Assembly (NCBI GenBank): GCA_947623965.1
Contig: CANQIF010000020.1
Span: 1-34,097, forward strand
Source of the DNA: an uncultured Alistipes sp.
Lineage (GTDB): Bacteria > Bacteroidota > Bacteroidia > Bacteroidales > Rikenellaceae
Direction of reading: 5' to 3'
Length of the DNA stretch: 34,097 bases
The notes beneath the pieces were generated by a model, which saw nothing but the letters and a program-made list of their open reading frames with translations, searched no databases and was not told where the DNA came from. Of this stretch, positions 1-8,274 are shown in pieces (position 1 is the first letter of the stretch; each line of letters begins with the position of its first letter). A program made the position numbers and the translations under genes.

Positions 1-3000
1 ACTTCAATTCAGATACACTGCGCCAACATGAGTGTGTTTGATATGTCAAAGATACAAATTTAAAAGCAAATCACAACTTTATAGTATTGCGGAATCGCAA
101 AAATCCAGTGTGTTTGATATGTCAAAGATACAAATTTAAAAGCAAATCACAACTGTTCGGTCAGCTACCAGCTCCTCATCCGAAGTGTGTTTGATATGTC
201 AAAGATACAAATTTAAAAGCAAATCACAACTTGGATCTGTTTCTCGAGTTCGGCTCTGTTAGTGTGTTTGATATGTCAAAGATACAAATTTAAAAGCAAA
301 TCACAACAACAACTATCGCGTGCGTGTTTCGGCTTTAGTGTGTTTGATATGTCAAAGATACAAATTTAAAAGCAAATCACAACAGACTGACGCCACTCCC
401 GATTCTTGAGACAGTGTGTTTGATATGTCAAAGATACAAATTTAAAAGCAAATCACAACACCGCCCTTCTGACCTACTTAACCTCCTGTAGTGTGTTTGA
501 TATGTCAAAGATACAAATTTAAAAGCAAATCACAACGAGTATTGGGACATTTACCGCAACTATTTCAGTGTGTTTGATATGTCAAAGATACAAATTTAAA
601 AGCAAATCACAACATAATATTGGCAGTTCTCGGAGTTTTTCGCAGTGTGTTTGATATGTCAAAGATACAAATTTAAAAGCAAATCACAACTAACCCCAAA
701 CGACACGCTAATGATCTCAAAGTGTGTTTGATATGTCAAAGATACAAATTTAAAAGCAAATCACAACTTAAATGCGTTCGTAAGAGCAACCACTCCAAGT
801 GTGTTTGATATGTCAAAGATACAAATTTAAAAGCAAATCACAACCATAGAGTCATCCAGCTGAATGTCCCAGAAGTGTGTTTGATATGTCAAAGATACAA
901 ATTTAAAAGCAAATCACAACGCCTTAGCGACGATTGGCGAATCCAAGACGAGTGTGTTTGATATGTCAAAGATACAAATTTAAAAGCAAATCACAACGCA
1001 ATGGAGGAGTTCGTACGCAATGACCCCGAGTGTGTTTGATATGTCAAAGATACAAATTTAAAAGCAAATCACAACTTTTCTACCGGCAAGCTCAAAGGCG
1101 CCGCCAGTGTGTTTGATATGTCAAAGATACAAATTTAAAAGCAAATCACAACCTCTCCTTGGAGCGGCGAATGCGGGAGCCGAGTGTGTTTGATATGTCA
1201 AAGATACAAATTTAAAAGCAAATCACAACGGAGTTGTCGAGGTCCTATACGACCGCGGAAGTGTGTTTGATATGTCAAAGATACAAATTTAAAAGCAAAT
1301 CACAACCGTGTTAGCTTTTTCGTCATTTAGATTAGAGTGTGTTTGATATGTCAAAGATACAAATTTAAAAGCAAATCACAACATGATGTTGGCAAAATTG
1401 GAGGAGTTATTCAGTGTGTTTGATATGTCAAAGATACAAATTTAAAAGCAAATCACAACCGCAAACGCTACGGCTATACGCCCCGCTATTATGTCAAAGA
1501 TACAAATTTAAAAGCAAATCACAACAGAGCGACGATACGAAGCTCGTCCACTTCAGTGTGTTTGATATGTCAAAGATACAAATTTAAAAGCAAATCACAA
1601 CAGACAGGACCTCGTGGACGCAAAATTCGCCAGTGTGTTTGATATGTCAAAGATACAAATTTAAAAGCAAATCACAACTAAGCCACAACCAAATTCAGAA
1701 TTTATAAAGTGTGTTTGATATGTCAAAGATACAAATTTAAAAGCAAATCACAACCGACGGGCAAATTGTTTGTAATATTGCGGGAGTGTGTTTGATATGT
1801 CAAAGATACAAATTTAAAAGCAAATCACAACACTTCAATTCAGATACACTGCGCCAACATGAGTGTGTTTGATATGTCAAAGATACAAATTTAAAAGCAA
1901 ATCACAACTGCTTTCCCTGCCTCAGACGTCACCCTACGAGTGTGTTTGATATGTCAAAGATACAAATTTAAAAGCAAATCACAACATAGTTGTTGAAAAT
2001 GTTAACGTATCGTTAGTGTGTTTGATATGTCAAAGATACAAATTTAAAAGCAAATCACAACGCTACCCAGTATATTAAGCCTACTATTTAAGTGTGTTTG
2101 ATATGTCAAAGATACAAATTTAAAAGCAAATCACAACACTCCAAGCAGGTTGGTAGCCAATCGATGTAGTGTGTTTGATATGTCAAAGATACAAATTTAA
2201 AAGCAAATCACAACAAGCTTTCCGTACGCTAAGCCACAACCAAAAGTGTGTTTGATATGTCAAAGATACAAATTTAAAAGCAAATCACAACACGCGCACT
2301 CTCTCTTGGTCTGGACAGGTGAGTGTGTTTGATATGTCAAAGATACAAATTTAAAAGCAAATCACAACTATAGCCATACCGCTTGCGAAACACATCCCAG
2401 TGTGTTTGATATGTCAAAGATACAAATTTAAAAGCAAATCACAACCCGATCAGGAAAGGCGCGCTGCCGGCGGTGAGTGTGTTTGATATGTCAAAGATAC
2501 AAATTTAAAAGCAAATCACAACTGAACGCGGATCAGCTCTGGGTAATTCTCAAGTGTGTTTGATATGTCAAAGATACAAATTTAAAAGCAAATCACAACG
2601 CCGCGGCGCGGGCTTCCGCCTCCGCGGTAGTGTGTTTGATATGTCAAAGATACAAATTTAAAAGCAAATCACAACCGCTTTTCCGCGCGCCGTGGCATCG
2701 GTGTTAGTGTGTTTGATATGTCAAAGATACAAATTTAAAAGCAAATCACAACGCGTTTGATTTTCACCTCGATAGCTCCACGAGTGTGTTTGATATGTCA
2801 AAGATACAAATTTAAAAGCAAATCACAACGACCGGCTGTATGTCCCTGAACTTTCGAGAAGTGTGTTTGATATGTCAAAGATACAAATTTAAAAGCAAAT
2901 CACAACTCCGAGACGGCGGAAAAAGACAAATCCTCCAGTGTGTTTGATATGTCAAAGATACAAATTTAAAAGCAAATCACAACAAAAACAATAAACAAGC

Positions 3001-3059
3001 TATTCGAATGAGAGTGTGTTTGATATGTCAAAGATACAAATTTAAAAGCAAATCACAAT
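1..3059 (-). CRISPR. CRISPR array, type II-C-like, 40 repeats
   Basis: There are 40 copies of a 47-bp repeat separated by 29-30-bp spacers, with a period of 76-77 bp. On the plus strand each repeat starts AGTGTGTTTGATATGTC and ends GCAAATCACAAC. Read on the minus strand it starts GTTGTGATTTGC, the form typical of Bacteroidetes type II-C (Cas9) repeats, so crRNA is inferred to be made right to left. Repeats are essentially identical except the copy at 1490-1525 (only 36 bp) and the last one at 3013-3059, which ends in T instead of C. The array begins at base 1 exactly at a spacer edge, so it continues off the window or the contig breaks there. The spacer at 1-30 is identical to that at 1832-1861, leaving 39 distinct spacers. 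No cas gene, tracrRNA-like anti-repeat or AT-rich leader is seen to the right, so these would have to lie to the left or elsewhere. The type is inferred from the repeat only. Confidence 0.98.
1490..1525 (-). repeat. Truncated 36-bp CRISPR repeat
   Basis: This array copy lacks the first 11 bases (plus strand) of the 47-bp repeat. The preceding spacer (1460-1489) keeps the usual 30-bp length and runs straight into TATGTCAAAG. The missing part is the 3' end of the repeat in crRNA orientation, so the tracrRNA-pairing 5' part and the internal TATCTTTG box remain. Confidence 0.9.
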
Positions 3060-3435
3060 ACCACGTGTTAAAGGATTACAAGGGTCGGAAAGTGGTGATC
3101 GATGATACGGTCTTCGAGACCCATACGACCGGATCGCATGCCCTGCGCGCGGAGCTGCTGGACGCAGTGCCCGAGATTCTGAAACATCCCGACGAGGTAT
3201 GGTTGAACGATTACATGGGAGCATTCAAGAATTTGAACTACATCCGCTTCTACAAAGGACACGCGATTGATGTGGTATGTGAAGTGAACGAATAGTTGGA
3301 GTATCAAGTTATGACTTGGTTCGAGATTCAATCGAAGCCGAGAATCAATCGAGCGGCCTTGAAAAAGGCGCAAAAGAGTGCTCGAAAGAAGGATCCGCAG
3401 TTATGTATCAGCGCGGACTGTTAATTAAGAAATAG
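3060..3435 (+). pseudogene. Decayed phage gene, Mu-like head protein C-terminal nuclease-like domain
   Basis: Coding-like sequence starts right at the end of the last CRISPR repeat, without a start codon of its own (an ATG at 3008 lies in the array and is fortuitous). It reads YHVLKDYKGRKVV, then a GSHALRAELLDAVPEIL stretch and YKGHAIDVVCEVNE, to an in-frame TAG at 3293. The same frame continues after the stop (LEYQVMTWFEI, KKAQKSARKKDP). Near 3403 the frame shifts to give MYQRGLLIKK and a stop at 3433-3435. The pattern resembles the C-terminal RelE/barnase-like nuclease domain (PBECR type) attached to SPP1 gp7/Mu F-like head morphogenesis proteins in Bacteroidetes prophages. The family assignment is from memory and moderate. 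A missing 5' end, one nonsense codon and one frameshift show it is a remnant. Confidence 0.5.
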
Positions 3436-3668
3436 CGCAGCGCCATGTCTTTGCGTCCGGCCGTACTGTCGGTTGCTTCGGGACACGTCCCGGTGCATTC
3501 TCAACGGCTTGGATAGCCAGTGCTCATGGCGCCACTTCGGGTTAACGCATTTCTGTCGCCTTTCTGATCCGAGGATCGGTCCTCTTTGCCGCTCCCATCA
3601 CCCGCGAGGGACCAGCATACCATTCATCAACAGATATACGCTTCGGCACAAAATATACGACAAAAATC
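3436..3668. other. Intergenic stretch, nothing recognised
   Basis: I see no convincing coding frame, RNA gene or repeat of the families found elsewhere in the window. Open frames crossing it are short and have no recognisable content. It lies between two probable phage remnants and may be prophage-derived. No anti-repeat matching the CRISPR repeat is present, so it does not hold the tracrRNA. Confidence 0.5.
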
Positions 3669-3782
3669 ATGAAAATAGAAATCGGGAAAGAAATTTCGGA
3701 CCGTCTGTCGGAGATCATAGAGCAGACGCCGGAGCTGGTCGCCGGGCTTGCGGCGCAGTACTCGCAGGATGACTGCGTTTAA
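3669..3782 (+). CDS. Small hypothetical protein, 37 aa, possible phage remnant
   Basis: ATG at 3669 opens a 37-codon frame, beginning MKIEIGKEISDRLSEIIEQ and ending AAQYSQDDCV, stop TAA. The AT-rich leader just before it (ACAAAATATACGACAAAAATC) is the usual context of a translated Bacteroidetes start. The peptide is a plausible amphipathic helix with balanced charge, unlike the Arg/Ala/Gly-rich noise frames of this GC-rich genome. It may be a small intact phage gene or the 5' end of a truncated one. I do not recognise the family. Confidence 0.35.
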   Translation: MKIEIGKEISDRLSEIIEQTPELVAGLAAQYSQDDCV

Positions 3783-3787
3783 TATGT

Positions 3788-3852
3788 CAAAAATACAAAA
3801 AGCCGAAGACAAATTGCAAACTTATTTGCGATTCTGCCGAGGTGGAGTATCG
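3788..3852 (-). repeat. Degenerate copy of the ~75-bp promoter cassette
   Basis: This matches the cassette at 19932-20007 and 34013-34097 through AAAGCCGAAGAC, TTGCAAACTTATTTGCGATT and CTGCCGAGGTGGAGTATC, with scattered changes. The -7 box is damaged (CAAAAATA instead of CAAAGATA), and no intact gene lies downstream in its direction, so it is probably a dead copy. Confidence 0.7.
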
Positions 3853-3904
3853 GAATGATGCTCGTGAATAGCGCAGCTGTCCGCAGCTCCCGATTTTGGT
3901 TGAG

Positions 3905-4203
3905 GTGTTTGCCAGCAAAATCGATTGCACAGCGATCGGCGGGCCGCAGCCTCCGCCCGGCGGAGGCCCGCAACTCGCGTCCCAAAGGTCCGCTTCGAGC
4001 GCGCGCTCCGCAGGCTGCAGTCCGAATCGAGAATAGGCTCAACCGTGCCACAGCGATCTTATTTAATTTTGAATTTTGAATCTTGAATTTGCGGCTTCAG
4101 CGAAGCTGCAGCAGCCCGCAGCCGCCCCCTTGGCGGAGGGCTGCAATCTCGCGCTGCTCGAAAGCAGGCCCCTCCGCTCGGCTGCGGGCAGGCCGCGAGA
4201 AAA
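3905..4203. repeat. GC-rich interspersed hairpin repeat, block A
   Basis: This is a mosaic of modules that recur in six other intergenic blocks. It holds a variable hairpin CGATTGC-aca-GCGATCG (3922-3938) followed by GGGCCGCAGCCTCCGCC and its complement GGCGGAGGC. Then come CGCAGGCTGCAGTCCGAAT, an AT-rich TTTTGAATTTTGAATCTTG stretch, a second variable hairpin GGCTTC-agc-GAAGCtgc, and the GCAGCCCGCAGCCGCC / GGCGGAGGGCTGC hairpin ending in CGGCTGCGGGC. No coding content is credible. It lies downstream of the DUF4923 terminator. Confidence 0.85.
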
Positions 4204-4318
4204 TCAAGGCTGCCGGTGACATCCCCTCAAGTGAGCCGATTCGTTGCGATACGATGATAACTCGCAGTACCCGGTCGAAAGCCTTTTGCCTGCCCAGCCC
4301 TCAAATACGATAAAACGC

Positions 4319-4350
4319 GAGCGGGCACCCCGATACTGGGGTGCCCGCTC
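4319..4350 (-). terminator. Terminator of the pepT-nadE-DUF4923 group
   Basis: A perfect 13-bp stem, GAGCGGGCACCCC and GGGGTGCCCGCTC, with a 6-nt loop lies 23 bp beyond the DUF4923 stop. On the minus strand it is followed by GCGTTTTATCG, a short T tract. It reads as an intrinsic terminator for the minus-strand genes. Confidence 0.85.
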
Positions 4351-4372
4351 CGTTGTCGGTCTCTCCGCCGGC

Positions 4373-4966
4373 CTATTTCGTGAAGGCGAACCCGAGGTAG
4401 ACCTCCTTGTACTTCTCCAGCATGGCGGCGATGGTCTGCAGCGACGAGACCTTGCTGCCGATCGCCGTGACGACCTCGACGAGCTTTGTCACGGGGAAAA
4501 CCAGCTGCAACTCGCTGCCGCTGATATAGACGTGGCCCGTGAGGGTCCCTAACTTTTTCTTGAAAGCGAGTTTGATCTCGTGTGTTGAAGGGTCGAATTC
4601 GTAGGTGCCGCTCAAATCCTTCGCACGGCCGAGCACGGCCGCGAAGCTCTTGTCCTCGTTGAAGGTGAAGGAGGCGGCGCCGGCCTTGATGCCGACCAGC
4701 GCGTAGCCCTTCTCGAGCCGGCTCGTCACAGTCGATTCCATGGCCGTGCCGCCCAGCTCGCTCAGCATGTTGTCGCTCTCGAACTTCACGGCCGGCGCCT
4801 GGTAGTTCCAGGTGCCGAGGAGCGCCTTTTCGGTCAGTTTGCCCCCCGTCACCTTGTCGGCCGCCGTCGTGGCGACCTTCTTGAGCAGATCGCCCCAGTC
4901 CTGCGCCGGGGCCGAAAGCCGGCTGCCGCAAACGAACAGGACGGCCAGCAGAAAGATGCGTTTCAT
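4373..4966 (-). CDS. DUF4923-like secreted protein
   Basis: The product is 197 aa. An N-terminal signal peptide (MKRIFLLAVLFVCGSRLSAPAQ) is followed by a mature domain rich in beta strands: LLGTWNYQAPAVKFESDN, then AGAASFTFNEDKSFAA and LSGTYEFDPSTHEIKLAF, ending KEVYLGFAFTK. The order of GTW, TFNEDKSF and GTYEFD resembles the lipocalin-like DUF4923 family of Bacteroidales, whose function is unknown. The open frame extends further upstream, but that part lies inside nadE in another frame. I chose the ATG at 4966 because the signal peptide starts there, 10 bp after the nadE stop. This close spacing puts it in the same transcript as nadE, and a strong terminator follows. A periplasmic location is inferred from the signal peptide, and no catalytic motif is visible. 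Confidence 0.75.
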   Translation of the reverse strand: MKRIFLLAVLFVCGSRLSAPAQDWGDLLKKVATTAADKVTGGKLTEKALLGTWNYQAPAVKFESDNMLSELGGTAMESTVTSRLEKGYALVGIKAGAASFTFNEDKSFAAVLGRAKDLSGTYEFDPSTHEIKLAFKKKLGTLTGHVYISGSELQLVFPVTKLVEVVTAIGSKVSSLQTIAAMLEKYKEVYLGFAFTK

Positions 4967-4976
4967 GGTTTTCGTG

Positions 4977-6902
4977 TCAAATTTTTTCCAGTTCTTTGAG
5001 CCACATGCGGGCCGAGGCGTCCGACGGCATGCGCCAGTCGCCGCGCGGCGAAAGGGAGATGAGCCCCACTTTCGGGCCGTCGGGCATCGCCGAACGCTTG
5101 AATTGTTGCGAGAAGAAGCGGCGGAAGAAGACCCGGAGCCACTTGAGGATCGTCTCGCGGTCGTACTCCCCGCCGAAGGCCAGCTCGGCCACGCGCAGAA
5201 TCTTGCGCGGCGAGTAGCCCGAGTTGATGAAGTGGTAGAGGAAGAAATCGTGCAGCTCGTAGGGGCCCACGAGGTCCTCGGTCTTCTGGGCGATGTTGCC
5301 CTCGGCGTCCGACGGCAGCAGCTCGGGGCTGACGGGCGTCGCCACGACATCGAGCAGAATCTCGCGGATGCGCGAGTCCTCCTGCTGCGCGGCGGCCCAC
5401 TCGACCAGCTTGCGCACGAGCGTCTTGGGCACCGAGGCGTTGATGCCGTACATCGACATCTGGTCGCCGTTGTAGGTGGCCCAGCCGAGCGCCAGCTCGC
5501 TCAGGTCGCCCGTGCCGACCACGATGCCGTTCTCCTTGTTGGCTACGTCCATGAGGATCTGCGTGCGCTCGCGGGCCTGCGAGTTCTCGTAGGCTGCCGA
5601 GTGGTCCGCGGGGTCGATGCCGATATCGCGGAAGTGCTGTTCGCACGCCTCGCGGATCGGAATCTCGCGCACGGTGATGCCCATGCGGTGCATCAATTCG
5701 AGGGCGTTGTTGTAGGTGCGGTCGGTGGTGCCGAAGCCGGGCATCGTGATGCCGAGGATGCCGGCGCGCTCCAGCCCCAGCTTGTCGAAGGTGCGGGCTA
5801 CGGCCAGCAGCGCCAGGGTCGAATCGAGCCCGCCCGAGACGCCGACGATCGCCCGCGTGCAGCCTGTGTGTTTGAGGCGTTTGGCCAGTCCGTGCGACTG
5901 AATCTCGAGAACCTCGGCGTAGAGCTCCTCGCGGCGCGTCTCGTTCTGCGGCAGGAAGGGCAGGGGCGAAATTTCGCGGTCGAGCCGTTCGGTGTGCAGC
6001 GCCTCGGGAATCTCCATTTCGATCACCGTGTTCTCGGTGCCCGATTCGTTGACGCGGAACGAAGTGTTGCGCTGCCGCTCGTATTCGAGCAGCTCGATAT
6101 CGACATCGGCGACGATCAGCTTCTCGTCGAGCGAGAAACGGTCCGTCTCGCAGAGGATGCGGCCGTTTTCGGCAATGAAGGCCTTGCCGGCGAAGACCAG
6201 ATCGGTCGAGGATTCGCCGAAGCCCGCCGAGCTGTAGACGTAGGCCGAGAGGGTGCGGGCCGACTGCTGGGCCACGAGCCGGCGCAGGTAGGCGTGCTTG
6301 CCGCACGCCTCGGGCGAGGCCGAGAGGTTGAAGATGACGCGGGCGCCGTCCAGCGCCAGCTGCGACGAGGGGGGCTGCGGCACCCAGAGGTCCTCGCAAA
6401 TTTCGATGCCGAACTCGACGCCGTTCACCTCGAAGGTGAGATCGACGCCGAAATCGACCTCCTTGCCTGCCACGTCGATCCGCTCCTCGGTGATCGAGGC
6501 GCCCGATGTGAAGACGCGGTTCTCGTAGAACTCCGAGTAGTCGGGGATGTAGCTTTTCGGCACGACGCCGAGGACCTTGCCCTGCGAGAAGACGACGGCG
6601 CAGTTGTAGATGGCCGAGCCGTGGCGCAGGGGTGCGCCGACGATCATCACCAGCGGCAGGCGCCGCGTGCGGCGGATGAGCTCGCCGAGGGCCTCGTCGG
6701 CGGCGTCGAGCAGGGTGGGTTGCAGCATCAGATCGCCGCACGTGTAGGCCGTGACGGCCAGCTCGGGGAAGGCGACGATCTCCACGCCGCGGCGCGCAGC
6801 CTCCTCCGTGAGGGCGGCGATGCGCTCGATGTTGAAGTCGCAGTCGGCCACCTGCACGTGGGGAACGGCCGCAGCGACCTTGAGAAATCCGAATTGATCC
6901 AT
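4977..6902 (-). CDS. nadE: Glutamine-dependent NAD(+) synthetase
   Basis: The product is 641 aa, the usual length for the two-domain glutamine-hydrolysing enzyme, which makes NAD from deamido-NAD, ATP and glutamine in the cytoplasm. The N-terminal nitrilase-type amidase domain (about 1-300) has the full Glu-Lys-Cys triad: E47 in FPELAV, K116 in VVPKSYIPDY and C169 in GIEICEDLWVP. The C-terminal synthetase domain has the PP-loop SGGLDS at 356-361, followed by GITMPGFGTT and NKENGIVVGTGDLSELALGW. The gene lies 54 bp downstream of pepT and 10 bp upstream of the DUF4923 gene, all on the minus strand, consistent with a shared transcript. The gap before it shows no promoter that I can identify. All motifs are intact. 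Confidence 0.97.
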   Translation of the reverse strand: MDQFGFLKVAAAVPHVQVADCDFNIERIAALTEEAARRGVEIVAFPELAVTAYTCGDLMLQPTLLDAADEALGELIRRTRRLPLVMIVGAPLRHGSAIYNCAVVFSQGKVLGVVPKSYIPDYSEFYENRVFTSGASITEERIDVAGKEVDFGVDLTFEVNGVEFGIEICEDLWVPQPPSSQLALDGARVIFNLSASPEACGKHAYLRRLVAQQSARTLSAYVYSSAGFGESSTDLVFAGKAFIAENGRILCETDRFSLDEKLIVADVDIELLEYERQRNTSFRVNESGTENTVIEMEIPEALHTERLDREISPLPFLPQNETRREELYAEVLEIQSHGLAKRLKHTGCTRAIVGVSGGLDSTLALLAVARTFDKLGLERAGILGITMPGFGTTDRTYNNALELMHRMGITVREIPIREACEQHFRDIGIDPADHSAAYENSQARERTQILMDVANKENGIVVGTGDLSELALGWATYNGDQMSMYGINASVPKTLVRKLVEWAAAQQEDSRIREILLDVVATPVSPELLPSDAEGNIAQKTEDLVGPYELHDFFLYHFINSGYSPRKILRVAELAFGGEYDRETILKWLRVFFRRFFSQQFKRSAMPDGPKVGLISLSPRGDWRMPSDASARMWLKELEKI

Positions 6903-6956
6903 ATCGTTATCGTGTTGCGCCGGCGGAAGCTGCAGGCAGTCCGCCGGCCTGTGTCT

Positions 6957-8174
6957 CTATTCCGCCCAGAGCTGTGCCAGGTTGACGATTACCTGCTGCG
7001 CCTTGCGCATGGTCGTGAGCGAGCAGTATTCGAACTTGCCGTGGAAGTTCATGCCTCCCGTGAAGAGGTTCGGGCAGGGAAGCCCCATGAAGGAGAGGCG
7101 GGCGCCGTCCGTGCCGCCGCGGATGGGCCGCACGAGGGGTTTCACGCCGGCCCGCTCCATCGCCTGCAGGGCCTTGTCGATCACCTGCGGATGGGGCTCG
7201 ACCATCCTGCGCATGTTGAAGTATTGGTCTTTCAGCGTGAGGGTCAGCACGTTTTCACCGTATTTCTGCTTCAGCAGGTCGACGCACGTCCAGAGGAAGA
7301 CCTTGCGCCGCTCGAAGCGGTCGGCGTCGTGGTCGCGGATGATGTAGGAGAGCTGCGCCCGCTCGACCGTGCCTTCGATGCCCACGCAGTGGTAGAATCC
7401 CTCGTACCCCTCGGTGTGCTCGGGGCGCTCGGCAGCCGGCAGGAGCCCCTGCAGCTCGGCGGCCACCTCGATGGCGTTGATCATCTTGTCCTTGGCGTAG
7501 CCCGGGTGGACGTTGCGGCCCTGAATCTCGATCCGGGCGCTCGCGGCGTTGAAGTTCTCGTATTCGAGCTCGCCCTCCATGCCGCCGTCGACCGTGTAGG
7601 CGAAGTCGGCGCCGAAGGCGGCCACGTCGAAGTAATCGACGCCGCGGCCCACCTCCTCGTCGGGCGTAAAGCCGATGCGGATCTTGCCGTGGGCGATCTC
7701 GGGATGGGCGAGCAGCTCCTCGGCCGCGGTCATGATCTCCGCCACGCCCGCCTTGTCGTCGGCGCCGAGCAGCGTCGTGCCGTCGGTGTGGATGAGGGTG
7801 TGGCCCTTGAAGAAGCGGAGCTCGGGGAACTCCTCGATGCGCATCGTGAGGGCGCTGTTCAGCAGGATGTCCTCGCCGTCGTAGCACTCGATGATGCGGG
7901 GCTTGACCGCTGCGCCGCTCATGTCGGGCGAGGTGTCTATGTGGGCGATGAAGCCGATGACAGGGGCCGATTCGCACCCCTTCGTGGCGGGGATCGTCCC
8001 CATCACATAGCCGTTGTGGTCCATCGACACCTCGGTCATGCCGAGGGCGGTCATCTCGTCGCGCAGCACCGCGAGCAGCACGCGCTGTTTGTCGGTCGAG
8101 GGAAAAGTCCCGCTCTCCTCCGCCGACTGTGTGTCGTAGGAGACGTATTTCAGAAAACGATCGAGCAGTTGCAT
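6957..8174 (-). CDS. pepT: Peptidase T (tripeptide aminopeptidase)
   Basis: The product is 405 aa and removes the N-terminal residue from tripeptides in the cytoplasm as a dinuclear zinc M20 peptidase. Metal and catalytic residues are all visible: H78 and D80 in IAHIDTSPD, D140 in GADDKAG, E173/E174 in TPDEEVGRG, D196 in YTVDGG and H378 in MNFHGKFEY. The RGGTDGARLSFMGLPCPN substrate-site region is typical of PepT. The frame stays open another 120 codons upstream, but that sequence is the repeat block. The ATG at 8174 (MQLLDRFLKYVSYDTQS) matches the usual PepT start. It heads the pepT-nadE-DUF4923 group, and the OPT peptide transporter lies upstream on the same strand, which makes a sensible peptide-use neighbourhood. 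Confidence 0.96.
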   Translation of the reverse strand: MQLLDRFLKYVSYDTQSAEESGTFPSTDKQRVLLAVLRDEMTALGMTEVSMDHNGYVMGTIPATKGCESAPVIGFIAHIDTSPDMSGAAVKPRIIECYDGEDILLNSALTMRIEEFPELRFFKGHTLIHTDGTTLLGADDKAGVAEIMTAAEELLAHPEIAHGKIRIGFTPDEEVGRGVDYFDVAAFGADFAYTVDGGMEGELEYENFNAASARIEIQGRNVHPGYAKDKMINAIEVAAELQGLLPAAERPEHTEGYEGFYHCVGIEGTVERAQLSYIIRDHDADRFERRKVFLWTCVDLLKQKYGENVLTLTLKDQYFNMRRMVEPHPQVIDKALQAMERAGVKPLVRPIRGGTDGARLSFMGLPCPNLFTGGMNFHGKFEYCSLTTMRKAQQVIVNLAQLWAE

Positions 8175-8274
8175 GGTTCTCTTTGTTTTTTGGTTGTTCG
8201 AATAGGGTTTGTCGGTTGTGGCGGTTGTGCCGGTTCGTGCGGTTTGCGGCGGTTTGTGTCGGTTTGCGGCGGCG

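Noticed and set aside
78..1784. Partial similarity between spacers at 78-106 and 1755-1784 (TTTaTAgTATTGCGG against TTTgTAaTATTGCGG)
   Set aside because: Thirteen of 15 matches is within what chance gives among 39 spacers compared at all offsets, unlike the exact 15-nt terminal overlap reported above.
3008..3295. An intact 95-aa gene starting in the last spacer
   Set aside because: The first 17 residues are translated CRISPR repeat and spacer. The coding resemblance begins only at 3060 and continues past the stop, so it is a pseudogene fragment.
3060..3800. Possible tracrRNA or leader to the right of the CRISPR array
   Set aside because: No stretch complementary to the repeat's GTTGTGATTTGC end and no AT-rich leader is present. 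The sequence is coding-derived phage remnant.
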